A stretch of 64,000 nt of DNA from Tamarix chinensis. Its lineage: Eukaryota > Streptophyta > Magnoliopsida > Caryophyllales > Tamaricaceae. Below are positions 46,410 through 58,492 of this stretch, one piece after another. Made by a program: the position numbers and the translations under genes. Within the stretch, counting starts at the first letter, position 1. Each line of letters opens with the position of its first letter. The notes beneath the pieces are model-generated. The model was not told the origin of the DNA. It searched no databases and saw only the letters and a list, made by a program, of their open reading frames with translations. The stretch is taken from assembly GCA_030549775.1 (NCBI GenBank), contig CM060177.1:65476638-65540637 (forward strand), given 5' to 3'.

Positions 46410-48340
46410 TGTAACACCCCTTAAAAATCATAGTTGAAAATTTTCGTTTAATTAAAACAAACATGAGCACGAGGGTGCTATCATCGTGATAAGCACAAGC
46501 CTAGCCCTGGACCAGTCTCGCACCAACCAAAAGGCTAAAAAATAATTTTCACAAATCATTAAACTACAAAATTTAATGAAGAGAAGTCATAGGGCATAAA
46601 TTAAGGTGTCAATATAGAATTTAAAATGGATATAAAGTCAAGCCCCTAAGGAAAAAGAGTGATACAGTAGTAATATAAAAACTGAAAAATGTAGGGAATC
46701 AAGTTGGCACTCACTCTCGGCTCCAAGAAAAGTCCAACAATCATCACATAGCCTCGCCCGATGCATCTAGTGTGTCATTGGCATCGAATATGGTATCTCC
46801 TACTTGCACAAAATCAAAAAGGGCATCTACTTGTGGGAATGAGCAACACCTATGAAATGGGTGATCAGTACACTATATACTAAGTAAGATAACCATATGG
46901 GTAAGGCCATGCAAGAACAATAGACAAGTAAGACATACAATGCATAATTCAGGTTTATATAATCAATCTAGACTTAGACTAATATTTCCGTCTTACACAT
47001 TTCTCATATTAATTCTATGTGAGTACGGGGACCCCACTATTATATCCGGTGGACCTAAAACACTTCATAGAACAAAACGCATCTGACCACTATTATAGCT
47101 AGTAGACCGGATATCACTCCATAGGAAAAAATGCACCTAACCACTATTATAGCCGGTGGACCAAAAAATTTATCATCACTAGCCTCGACCCACGTGGTGT
47201 TCCATTGTAAGTGATAAGTAACTTTCCATGAATTATTACCATGCAAATTCTGGTTTATCAAGCCTGGAATCCCCCATTATTATAGTTGGTGGATCGAAAG
47301 CTCCATAGGTAGAATGCTCCTGACCACTATTATAACCGGTGGACCAGATATCACTCCATAATGCAAAACTAACCTGACCACTATTATAGTCTGTGGATAG
47401 GAAAAATATCCTCAATGGGCTCAACTCGATAATCTTTCACTTTAAGTGTTTAATATTTTATTTATATATTATTCTACACACAACCCGGACTAGACGTGCA
47501 TGACCCACTAGACTTCCCATGCTCATCCTTTTATTCTCAATTCTCCCAAAAATCCTATCTCATATCTTAGGATCTTTACACAACCTACGACCCCGATACT
47601 TCTTCCCATCTTTTCCCACTCACCATGAGAAACCCAAAACTCTTCTGCATGTGGTTCAAGGCTCACTCCCCATAGCTCTGTTTTGACTCCTCTTTTCCCT
47701 TTAAGGTTTCCTTTCGCAACCCTAATATGGATTATGTGGCCTCACTTCCCCTTATCCTACACAACCCATAATTTTCTTTGCTACAAAACCATCACTTCCT
47801 TCAAACCACACTCGACATCACATCCTCGCTACCCAACTTCCACACTTTATCATAAAAACCTAAGTTCAGTCCCCAAACCCTAGTACTTCTCCATTCTTTT
47901 ATGTCACCCCATCAACACACAAACACCTTTTATCACTTGGCTCACCTTTCCTTCATATGACACCCCTATCATTCTTTATTTCCCATTCTAACCAATTCCA
48001 TTAGTTTTCCCTTCCTTGCACACTTCTCTCACTTATGGTTTCCTCCCAAACCTTAGCTAAGTCCCCTATACATCCTTATACCAACCCACGCACTATTTTT
48101 CACATATGGACTCCAATCACCCTAACAACTCTTCCCATACCTTACTTAACCCTCAAGTCAAAAATTTCCACGTAAAGGTCATCCCCATGCAAAGGCTAAC
48201 TATCCCATGTAAACCTACACTTCCCATACGTATTTTAGTCCATCCTTCTAATTTGTTCCCATTATTCCTTCTTTTGTCCACCCATAGGTCATGAGATATT
48301 TAGGCCATTCTTACCACCCTCTAGTCAAGTCACTTTCCTT
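46410..48340 (-). mobile_element. Giant-LTR fragment I
   Basis: Begins TGTAACACCCCTTAAAA at 46410 (complement of an LTR 3' end). Conserved blocks at 46480-46530 and 46790-46880 are followed by six CCGGTGG modules (47030-47400) and CT/AC-rich sequence to about 48340. The far end is not found, because gypsy gag sequence begins there. Confidence 0.7.
47030..47400 (-). repeat. CCGGTGG-type modules of LTR I (6 copies)
   Basis: Six units such as CCACTATTATAGCCGGTGG in two clusters of three, around a GGTGTTCCATTGTAAGTGAT spacer. Confidence 0.8.
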
Positions 48341-48389
48341 ACTCTTTTTCATTTATGTTGATGATACTTATTTCTTATGTGGTTATATA

Positions 48390-49070
48390 GAGTGGAGGCT
48401 ATCTTTGAATTTAAAGATTATCAAGATGAGCCAAAATGTAAACTAGCTACTCTTAAGTTTAAGAAGTTTTCTAGAATATGACATGATAATGTATAGAGGA
48501 ATTGGGAATGAGAGGGTAAATTAAAGATAAAATCTTGGGAGAAACTAAAAAAAAATATAAGGAAGAAATTTATTTCTAAAGAGTATGAAGAAGATAACCA
48601 TATTAAATTAACTACTCTTAAGCACGAACTACTTATTATCGAATAGTATGATAGGGAGTTTGAAAGGTAAACACTTTTATATGATATCCATGAAAGAAAA
48701 GAACAAACTTGTGCTAGATTTTAGGTGGCCTTAATATGATGCTTCAAGAAAAGGTAGAAACTTATTTATATGAATTTTTAGATGATATGATTAAACTATC
48801 CCTAAGATTTGAGAAAAACAACAGTTAAAACCATTAAGGCTCATGCTAAACAAAGTACTCCATCTACAAAGTACTACTCAAGTACTCAAGCTATAAAATT
48901 TGGAGCGAGTACTTCAACCTTACTTCAACCTTCATAAATCTTGAAAAAAAATAAGGAATTACTAGAGAGGAGAAAGGAAAAAATAAAGTGAATGAAGTCT
49001 TTGCTAGGTAATGTTTTAAATGCTAAGGGTTTGGACACCTAGCTCGTGAATTTCCTAATCAAAGGGTATT
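48390..49070 (+). pseudogene. Second gypsy-type gag, broken
   Basis: Translation gives VEAIFEFKDYQDEPKCKLA, TLKFKKFSRI, KSWEKLKKNIRKKFISKEY and a degenerate zinc knuckle CFKC*GFGHLAREF (from 49012). In the knuckle the fourth ligand Cys is Phe and a stop falls inside. This is a different lineage from the Tekay-type gag at 43390. Upstream sequence is absent. Confidence 0.75.
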
Positions 49071-49180
49071 AATCCATATAAGGGATTAATGCTATGGAGA
49101 TATATGAGGAAGATCCTAAATTGGAGCCTTTTGAGGAATCTTCTAGTGAATCCTAAGAAGAAGAGAGTGCTTGTTATATC

Positions 49181-49795
49181 TTGGAGAGAGTAATTTATGT
49201 ACAAGCTACTGAGCATCCTACTAAAATGGAGAAGATATTTAAGATAAAAGGAAGAGTAGGCGATACAACTTGTCGTATGATCATTGATAGTGGATATTTT
49301 ATGAATGTAGCCAATGAGAGGATGGTTAAGGATTTGGGGTTGAAAATTATGCCACATCTAAAGCCTTATTCTCTTTAATGGTTAAATAAGGATAAGGGAG
49401 TCAAGGTAATAAAACAAACCCTAGTATCATTCAAAATTGGTAATTATCATGAGGATGTGCTATCCAATGTTTTACCCATGGATTCAAGTGCAATCTTATT
49501 AGGTAGACCATGGGAGTATGATAAAAATTCTAATCATAATGGTAATCCTAATAAATATCTAGTTGAGAAGGATAAGATGAAGCATAAAATCAAACCTTCT
49601 AAATGTAATAATGAGTGCATAGTCAATAATAATAAGATTTTATTCTTGCATGTAAAGTTTATGGTCAAATGTATTTAAGAAAATGGAAGTTGTTATACTA
49701 TGGTTATCAAAGAATCTCTACAAGGGGAGAGAAATATTGATAATCCTCAATTAGATAAACTCCTTGATGTGTATCATGATGTTTTTTCAAATGTA
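49181..49795 (+). pseudogene. Second gypsy-type protease and start of RT
   Basis: In one frame: KIKGRVGDTTCRMIIDSGYF (catalytic IDSG intact, Asp at residue 36), VANERMVKDLGL, a stop at 49376, then FKIGNYHEDVLSNVLPMD and AILLGRPWEYDKN. Another stop at 49676 is followed by LDKLLDVYHDVFSN, the entry to RT. The element is cut at about 49795 by the LTR at 49800. Confidence 0.82.
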
Positions 49796-49939
49796 TTACT
49801 GATGCGGGAGCAGAGTCGCATGATACGGCACCAACTAAGATGGCTACGCTACTCTACGTAGATACATAAACATGGAGGATTATGCATGGCTTCATGCAAC
49901 GTTTGTTAGCTAGCGTAAAATTTATGTCTAAGTACTAGT

Positions 49940-50270
49940 TATTTTTATTTACTTTTAGTCAATTAGTAACTAAATATTAACTAGCTAGTCTTAAGGGAAT
50001 CAATGCTTTTGGGAGGGAGTTATTGTTATTTAGTTTTAGTCAATTAGTGACTAAATATTAACTAGCTAGTCTTAAGGTAATTAATTCTTTTGGAAGGGAG
50101 TTATTGTTATTTAATTTTAGTCAATTAGTGACTAAATATTAAATAGCTAGTCTTAAGGGAATTAATGCTTTTGGGAGGGAGTTATTGTTATTTACTTTTA
50201 GTCAATTAGTGACTAAATATTAACTATCTAGTCTTAAGGGAATTAATGCTTTTGGGAGGGAATATGCTTT
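49940..50270 (+). repeat. 81-bp tandem repeat, four copies, in LTR O
   Basis: TTTTAGTCAATTAGTRAC starts at 49953, 50034, 50115 and 50196, exactly 81 bp apart. Copies differ at only a few positions. The array lies directly upstream of the TATA box, so it may be an enhancer-type repeat of the LTR. Confidence 0.92.
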
Positions 50271-50296
50271 TAATCTTTCGAGAAGATGCTCGGTTC

Positions 50297-50309
50297 CTTG
50301 GCTATATAA
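50297..50309 (+). promoter_or_regulatory. TATA box of LTR O
   Basis: GGCTATATAAACC lies about 30 bp downstream of the 81-bp array and about 300 bp before the LTR end, a plausible pol II core promoter. Confidence 0.6.
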
Positions 50310-50610
50310 ACCATAGGAATCCAAGTAGAAAGACACAACTTGAATAAGAAGACCAACCTTAAGCATTGCTTAAACTTGAATTTTGTGTGGATTCATCTCG
50401 AAACAAAACCGAATATGTGTGAACGGTTTTGTTCTCGAAACCTTAATCTTTATTTCTGTGTGATTTAAAGATTAATTTATCCTTCTACCCCATGTTCCAT
50501 CATCATCAACCCCTTCGAATCCCCATCATCAACCTCCATACTCCATGCTCATCGAATACTCCCTATAAACTCCATCCAAGTCCGAAACTCTAACCGTGCA
50601 CGCATCAATT

Positions 50611-50623
50611 TGGTATCAAAGCC
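50611..50623 (+). other. tRNA-Met primer-binding site of LTR O
   Basis: TGGTATCAAAGCC starts 4 bp after the LTR end. It matches the initiator-Met PBS with one change. Confidence 0.85.
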
Positions 50624-50705
50624 TCATGATTCATCCTTCCTTACGGTAAACCACTTTCCTAGGCTTTAAAGTCCACTCATCAAGAACCATCAAGATTAGT
50701 GTTTT

Positions 50706-50723
50706 AGAACATGGGGTGTTACA
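50706..50723 (+). other. Isolated LTR-like terminus GGGGTGTTACA
   Basis: ACATGGGGTGTTACA ends at 50723 and looks like the 3' end of a plus LTR or the complement of a 5' end. The adjacent flanks do not duplicate those of LTR I, so its partner is unknown. Confidence 0.4.
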
Positions 50724-52558
50724 ATATGCCCCATTATGGCTTTTAAAGTTGGGATGTTAAAAGGGAGAGATATCAAATAAGAGTTTCTTGCAAGCATGAG
50801 TATAGGTAAGACTAATTTGCATGGGTGAGAGAGTGTAAGAGGATTTGTGGAAGGTGATTATAGGTATATATTTATTTGAATAATCAAGTATAAGACACAA
50901 TTTAATAATAGGGGTAAGGGGTTTGAATTTTTAAGTCCTCATGCTCAAAAAAGTCAACAAGTATTAAAAAAAAGTTCACGTGAGTTAGAATATATAATAA
51001 TTAGGGGGAGAAATTAATCAATTATTTCCCAAAAATATGATTAATTAGGGGAATGTGTGTATTTAATCTAGGAAACCAAATATATAAAAATATTGGGTAT
51101 ACAAATTAATTTGATGTCAAAAGAAATTAATAAAATGGAGAATGATGAAAATTACTTAGTTTTGGTAGATAAGACAATATTGACGGTCAACCTCTAGATA
51201 CATTTTAGTGAGTTGGCCACTCTTACAGATATTTTTAAATTATAGGCTTAATGGTTATAAATGTAAAAATGATTGTTAAAGAGGTATTGGTAATGTGATA
51301 AAAAAAGGTTTAAGTGTTAAAGAAGGGGTCAGTGGACTAAGCACCTAGGATGTAGGATTATGAATGTTTAGGATATTAAAATCATGAACAAACAGTCTTA
51401 TACACATAGCCCATCATAACCAAGAGAACTCTTTAATACCCCTCTGTAGAATCCTTCAAAATGTATTTAAAAGTATGATAATAAAAAAAACTTATTTTAG
51501 GCTTGAAAAAGGCTTGAAATTTAAGCAAAAATGTTAATTTCACGTGTATCAATTATGTAGTTTCCTAAACCAATCAACCCATATGACTAAGGACATGCAT
51601 TTTTGCTTAACAAAATAACAAGTTGTTTGGTTTCCCAAACTAATCAATGGGTTATACAATGATTTTTGATCCTTTTTTTAATTTTAACTTTGATTCTCTT
51701 TCCAATATTTATGAAAAATCCTAATTAGAGTCTCTTTATCCTAATAAGCGTATTTATCTATTTAGGAGTTACTTTTACATTATTTTTATCATCCTCTGAT
51801 TTTATTTAGCTTAAACCCCCCACTAAATCCTTTTGTGGTACTTTCTCACATTCTCTCTCTCTCTCCCTCACTTCCCTCTCTTAATTAGAAACCATGGTTG
51901 TGTGTAGGCATCCCTCCACACCCATTAATTCATGTTACGTCTACTACTTCTACCACCAAATCATTACTCTCCATCAATATGATTTTCATCATTTCCCTTC
52001 CTATTCTTTGGTCCCCCTACTCAACCAAAGTTAACCACTCCTTCTCTCTCCTTTACCTTTGATATGTCGAATCCCCCAATCCCTTAGGTTTCATATTAAT
52101 CCTTGCCTTTTGAAATTGATCTCCATTCTCCCTTAACCCTTTGTTATTTAATGAAGTGTTGGGCATTTTCACAATATCTTCCCTCTTCTATTTTGGTAGA
52201 AAAAAGGTTTTAGCTCTTGATTTCCCTTATTTAATCGGTCATTTTTCTCTCCTCTCTTCTCCTAATATTATACTTTGCACTCCTTTACTTACCCTTTTAA
52301 ACAAAGAGGGAATAAGGTGTATAGGAAAGTTGAAGGTCTTATCTTTTCTAATCCTTAAAATTTGTTCATAAGAGAATCTAGAGCTATGTTTTAGAAGGAG
52401 GTTTGAATTGTTTTTCATAGGAAATCAAGACTCTAGGCCGACAAATTTTGAGCGTATTCTTATGCTAGAATATTTATTTTGGAGGTAATACATTCATATC
52501 TATAATATGTTTAAGGGTTATGTTGTTCATTTTTGTTTCATGTTCTTAGTGTGTTATG

Positions 52559-52603
<45 letters not shown>

Positions 52604-54442
52604 AATCCTTTAGAATTTGGAATGGGTATACCTTCGAAGTTTAGAGTATGTTATTCAATATTTTTATTTTCAACATGAGTTCAATAATTTTGCATGATTA
52701 TGGTGTGTGTTGATGTTTCTACCATGTATCCATTTGATCTTTTGTGCGGAATGTGGCTTCTTATATTTCTTACAACATAGGAGCATGATTGGGTTGTATT
52801 TGAAAAGCATGAAATTTTTTTAAATGTGGTATAATATCTAGGCTTGTTTCATTAAGACCAATTGATCAGTTAGCTACATCCATCCATTGTTTTAAATGCT
52901 TGGATAGTTGATAAGTTTTTATGAACACATCAACTACCTAAATTGAAGAGTAAATCAGTTTGAGACACCCATTGATTTGTTCCTTAAATAGCTAATCCAT
53001 CTTATAGAACCATCGACTCATTATTTTTTGACCACATTGATCTTGATCTTTGCCTAAATAAATCAATTGGTCTAGCAAAATCTAATGAGTAGTTACTATA
53101 AAGGGCTAATTTTTTGAACCAACTAGTTGATGGGTTTTGCTATGTTATTATAAATTTTTTTTAGGTCAGCTATACCCAAATGAGTCAATTGGTTCAAAGG
53201 AAAATCTACCTATTCCATGTGAATTTGCATTGCTTAATCATTAAATTTTGATACGTATTTTGGATTTCTATTTTAACTTTTTCATTAGATTACGATATTA
53301 AATTATGATAAAATAACATCTTAATCATGATAGATAGGAAATCCAAATCATGAATATTATGGTGTGGCTTAGATACCTTGTCATGTTCGGTTTGGTGTTA
53401 TCTCTATACACCAACTTATTTATTAATTGAATTGAGTCATGAGTTGTGATATCACCTAATAAATATTAATAATGGGAATTAAGATTTGTTGAAGCCTTTT
53501 TTTTTTCCATAACTAGAGGTGGATAAGCAAACGATAGTTTGTGATTCACCCTATGTTGTTATCATTTCGCTTATTATATATTTTCTTCTCTATTAGGTTG
53601 TGGTTGGTAGGGGTATATACACATTTACAAGGTACATGATAATATTATGGTCGGAAAACATGATATATATGTCCATGTAAGGTTGGATTGGTATCCTTAT
53701 ACAAGGCCTTTGGTACTTTGTATGCCCATCAATGAGGTAGGTGTTGTATCCGAAATTTTTTCTTACCCTTTGTTATAAATGTTTTAAAGGTGTAGTGAGT
53801 GATGTGTCTTTTTATAAGGCCTCTTAATGTATTTAGAAAAAGTGTAATTAGTGTGGTATCTCAACTTGTATTAGCCCTAGCAAGTGATGCATTCATGGTG
53901 TGGTGAATGTAGTATCCCTAGAGAAAATACCCGCAAGGTATTTGGGCTAGGTGTTGTATGTGTGGTATCCCATTGTATGTGTTATGCTACCATAACTTTT
54001 GTTTATAATGGTGAAATTTGTGTGGTCAAACTCTACATGTTGATACTTGGAAAGTATTTGGTCACTTAACTCAGGATTAATAATATTGACCTGTATCGAT
54101 TGCTTGAGCACTTCATAGTGAAGATTGGGGGATATGTAAAACAACCAATATATTGTGAGGAGGCTCTACAACCACCACCTCCACCTCATTTCCTGATGCC
54201 ATTACTAGAGGATTGGCTCTAAAGTGATGATCATCGACACTTGTTGTGTTCAAATGTTTTTATTTTCTACTTATTTAAACTCTTTGCAATAATTTGTGTA
54301 TTTGGATTTTGTAATTTACTCTCCTCTTCTATATTATTCTTATATTTGTTATATTGATTAGCAAGGATTCTCTTTTTGGTTGTTCTTTTTGCCTTTTAAG
54401 AGGTACGTGTTAGGTGATGATCTTTTGTCATGGTTAATGTCG
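50724..54442. other. Unassigned AT-rich DNA, probably a decayed Tekay-type LTR
   Basis: No coding similarity. It has a CT-rich tract (51845-51890), (AT)n at about 52559-52601, CAATTGGT-type motifs at 52855-53210, and GGTGTTGTATGTGTGGTATCCC-like partial repeats (53740-53970). The order resembles the LTR at 41001-43062, but termini are not clear. Confidence 0.4.
52559..52601. repeat. (AT)n microsatellite
   Basis: An uninterrupted AT dinucleotide run of about 42 bases. Confidence 0.97.
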
Positions 54443-55639
54443 TGATAACATTCCCTATAAAAATTTAATATTTAATTATTTTTGTGAACTTTTGACTTAT
54501 AAAAATAGATAAAATTATTTAATAAATTAATATAGTTATTTTATCATTTATCTTACTATTTTTTTATTTAAATAAACCCTAAACCTATAATTTTACTAAA
54601 ATTATTTTGTTAAATTAATACCCTAATTTTTGGAAAAAAATGATATAATTTTTTCCCAATAGCCCTATTTTCTTCTAATTTCTAATCCTGAACTATCCTC
54701 CCCTTCTTCTTTTCTTTTCCCTTAGGCCAGCCTAGGTCTTCTCCCTTCCTTCTTTTCTCTTTTTCCCTTAGGTAAACCCAACCTCTCTCCCTCTTCTCCT
54801 CACATGTGTGAGTGACCCATTTCCCTCTCCTTGCTTCTTCCCTTTAGGGCCTAGTTTCCCCTCTCCTTCTTCCCCTTACTAGCGCTTAGCCAAACATGCC
54901 CCAGACATGTAACACCCCTAAATTCACTACCTTTTTTTAAAGCGGAAGTAATTAAAATAGAAATACTTAAAACCCGTGAATTCTAGGGATGTTACCGCCA
55001 CACTTAGTACCAGACCAGTTCTCTACGACCGTTCCAGTACCAAGTGCTAAGGCTAAAGAAAAGATTAACAATCAATTACAAAATTAATACAAACTAAACT
55101 TCAAATAATCATTAAATGGTTGTAAAACAAAATCAGAGTACGCATCAAGAAATGTAATTCATTTCCAAAAGAGAATTAAACTTACAACCGATAAAAGTTT
55201 CATTAAAATACTCAATCGAGTAATGAATTAAAAAATGGTAAATACTAAACCAAAGAAATAACAAAAGTAATGAAATCGCGTAAAGAATGAATACGGCCAC
55301 AACACTCTCGAACTTCGAGCCAAAAATGCTCAACACTCAGCCCCGACTGATGTCTCGTCCACTTGCACAAGTCAGAAGGGCATGCTACTCATGGGAATGA
55401 GCAGCACCCATGAAAAGGGTGATCAGTACGCTACATACTGAGTAAGGTAACCGAGCATTAAGGCCAACACATAAGCACATAAACCATGCATAAGGATAAA
55501 GAACACAATTACAACTGCATATGATCAACCATGTAAAAGTACAAAGGCCCATGAATAATTTAGATTAATCACTTAATTAATCTCTTATTAGAATCCGATT
55601 CACACCATGCCTTTTACAATCCATGTGAGCATAGGAACA

Positions 55640-56040
55640 CCCCACTATTATAACCAGTGGGCCGGTCACAATAGAGCATCATGCCCTAACCACTATTATT
55701 ACCGGTGGATCGGTCACAATAGAGCATCATGCCCTAACCACTATTATTACTGGTGGATTGGTCACATATAAGGTACAACCCTAACCACTATTCCTGACCG
55801 GTGGATCGGTCTGGTTCTTGCTCGCATGGTGTTCCACTGTAAGTAATTAGTATCTTTTAAGAGCTTTAACGATTCTGGTTTGTTTTTATTGAGCTCGAGT
55901 CACCCCACTATTATTACCGGTGGGCCGGTCACATATAGGACCTCATGTCCTAACCACTATTATAACCGGTGGATCGGTCGCACATAGGGTAAAACCCTAA
56001 CCACTATTCCTGACTGGTGGATCGGTCTGGACCCGGCTCA
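55640..56040 (-). repeat. CCGGTGG-type modules of LTR C (7 copies)
   Basis: Seven units such as CCACTATTATTACCGGTGGATCGG in clusters of four and three, with linkers AATAGAGCATCATGCCCTAA. The spacer TTCCACTGTAAGTAATTAG lies between clusters. Confidence 0.85.
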
Positions 56041-56439
56041 ATAATCTTCCACTTTAAGAGATTAGTGTCTTAAATATATTATTCAAAGGCTTTCACCCCT
56101 GGACATGCATGACTCACTCCCTTACACTTTACACATCACAAATCATAAATTCCACTCTCATAATTACACTTTAATCACCAAATACACATGATGCTACCAA
56201 AAACTCTAAGCACCCACAACAAACCCTAATTATCCACAAAAACCCTAGCTTGGTTTCCTACATACCCATATAATCCTCTATGTACTATTTTTCATCCCAA
56301 GTGCTCAAACACCCAAACAACACTTACATTGCCTTCCTTACATCCCAAATTAACTTCCCACACGTAAATTTCATACCCATGCAGACATTAATCTCTCCAT
56401 GCAAACCTTCAAACCTTTTTCATGCAAACTCTAAAAATT

Positions 56440-57000
56440 CCACGTGAAACCCTAAATTCAACCATGCAAACCCTAATACCGTCATTCAACCATCAATGCC
56501 ACCATGTAAACCCTAATACCACCATACAACTATAAATACCACCATACAAACTATCAATAACACCATACAAACCCTAATACCACCATATAACCATAAATAC
56601 CACCATATAAACCTTAGTAACATCATACAAACCCATAAACCCTAATACCACCATATAACCATTAGTACCACCATCCAACCCACGATTCTGCCATATAAAA
56701 CCCTAAATTCAATCCATAGCAAAACCTAAGATTTATCCACATAATAAAATTGATTAGATTCTCCCCTTTCATAACCACAATTTAGATTCCCCCATACAAG
56801 ACTATAAGTCAGATCCTCCCACATAAAATCATAAATTAGAATCTCCCAAACAAAACCATAATTTGGATTAATTGGATTTCCCCAAACAAATCATAAATTA
56901 GATTCTCCCAATAAAATCATAACTTAGGTTCTCCCATATAATATCATAAATTACATTATCCCAAATAACATCATAAATTATATTCTCTCCCACGAAACCC
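56440..57000. repeat. Tandem array, AAACCCTAATACCACCAT and AAATTAGATTCTCCC types
   Basis: Two successive monomer types: ACCCTAATACCACCATAC (about 56460-56680) and CATAAATTAGATTCTCCC (56740-57000). The second is shared with LTRs H and G. Confidence 0.85.
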
Positions 57001-57479
57001 TACATTTCCCATTTTATTCTTCCTCTCATAAATCATTAAAATACTTAGGTCAACTCATATCTCTTGATCAACTTCTTTCTCCATCCTTATTTTTCATCCT
57101 TTTCCCCACACAACCACATCAACATTCTCACATGCATGTCTTATAGGGTCACAACACATATCGTCACATACATGTAGTACACATGCCATATAACAATACA
57201 AAAACATGCTTGAACTCCATGCCATACCAAATATGCAATAATTACAATAATAACATAGGATGCATAACATACAAGGCACACAATGCACATTAGCACATAA
57301 AAGGCCTTAGTGAACCCTTACCTAAAACGACACCGGTCTTGGAGCACGTTCCTACCCTCCTTAGGGCTTTGACCAAATAATAACATACTAATAAAATAAC
57401 CTTAACAAAATTCTAACTTTGCTAAAAACATAAAATAATAGAGATATTATAAACCTCGATAATATAGGGTTAAAGAATT

Positions 57480-57550
57480 TACCCTAATAATAATAATGAT
57501 ACTAATATAATAATATCAAGGATAATAAAACTAATATCAATGAGAATATA

Positions 57551-57623
<73 letters not shown>

Positions 57624-57925
57624 TTCATCATAATAATAACAATAGTAATAACAATAATAACATCATTAACAATACTAATGGTAAAATATTTGCATTAATA
57701 ATAATGGAATAAGAATAATATAAATTCGAAATAGAAAATAATAATAATTATTATACTTATAACATATTAATATTAATAATAGTAATAATAGAAATAATAG
57801 GGGGAATAATAATAAAATTGAATTAAAATACAATAGGGCTTCAGGCCTCAACATAAATAATAATAAAACAACAATACTACTACTACTAATAATAAAACAT
57901 ATTATGAATATAAATATAAAAAATA
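57480..57925. repeat. AAT and ATC microsatellites of LTR C
   Basis: (AAT)n around 57555-57590 runs into (CAT)n at about 57591-57632, then mixed AAT tracts. It is the equivalent of the zones in LTRs H and G. Confidence 0.95.
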
Positions 57926-58018
57926 ATAATAATGGTATTTATATGCAAATAATTGAAAGAAATTAAATCAAGGCTTATAATAATATAGAAAATGGTTGAG
58001 AGGGTCTAGGGTTCAACC

Positions 58019-58282
58019 TTAAGCTGGTGGGGATAGGCGGCACAGGCGGTGGTGCACTGCGGCGGCGGCGGTGGCCGGAAAAAGAGAAGAAAAGAGGGAA
58101 AGATGGATGTTGGAAAAAAGATAGGGAGAATTGAGGTGAGATAAGAGGTGTTTATTGTTGCCTAGGTGGAGAGGGAAAAAATGATGATGGTGGTGCAACC
58201 AAAGGTGGCGGCGCACGGCGGCGGACGGTGGTTTAAGGTTTTGGGGTAAAAATTCCGGCGAAACGAGCAACCAACTTTGCAC
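58019..58282 (-). other. Small open frame shared by LTRs C and H
   Basis: An 87-codon frame with SPYLFSNIHLSLFSSLFPAT and ending SPPA, similar in sequence and position to 19678-19875. It lies downstream of the LTR TATA box. No known domain is recognised, and conservation could be at the DNA level only. Confidence 0.25.
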
Positions 58283-58484
58283 GGTTATGGAGGCCCGTTC
58301 AAGAAGAATCGAAGGTTGAAAATAGTTTGGTTAACTAGAGGGTGTTGCAGGGAATAATTTGGGATGTGGAGGTAGCGTTGAGGTTGGCTAATGGCGGCGG
58401 AAAATGCGTCTGAAGTTGCGGTGGCCGGCAACTCGGCTTAGGGTCTCGGGGAAGAAGAAGCTCCAAAAACTCCTACCATTAGGC

Positions 58485-58492
58485 TATTTATA
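58485..58492 (-). promoter_or_regulatory. TATA box of LTR C (TATAAATA)
   Basis: The minus strand reads CATCTATAAATAGCC, at the same place as in LTRs G and H. Confidence 0.65.

Larger units (their letters stand above)
49800..50607 (+). mobile_element. 808-bp LTR with its own PBS (LTR O)
   Basis: Termini TGATGCGG and CCGTGCACGCATCA share the inverted ends TGATGCG/CGCATCA. A tRNA-Met-type PBS, TGGTATCAAAGCC, follows at 50611-50623. An 81-bp tandem repeat (49940-50270) and a TATA-like GGCTATATAAACC (about 50299) lie inside. Only about 100 bp of leader follows, so this is a truncated element inserted in the gypsy RT. Confidence 0.8.

Noticed and set aside
49055..49357. 100-codon minus-strand frame
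   Set aside because: Antisense shadow of the gypsy protease region at 49181-49678.
46410..50723. LTR I as a single element ending at GGGGTGTTACA (50723)
   Set aside because: The flanks AGAGG and ATATG do not match as a TSD, and unrelated gypsy and LTR O sequences intervene.
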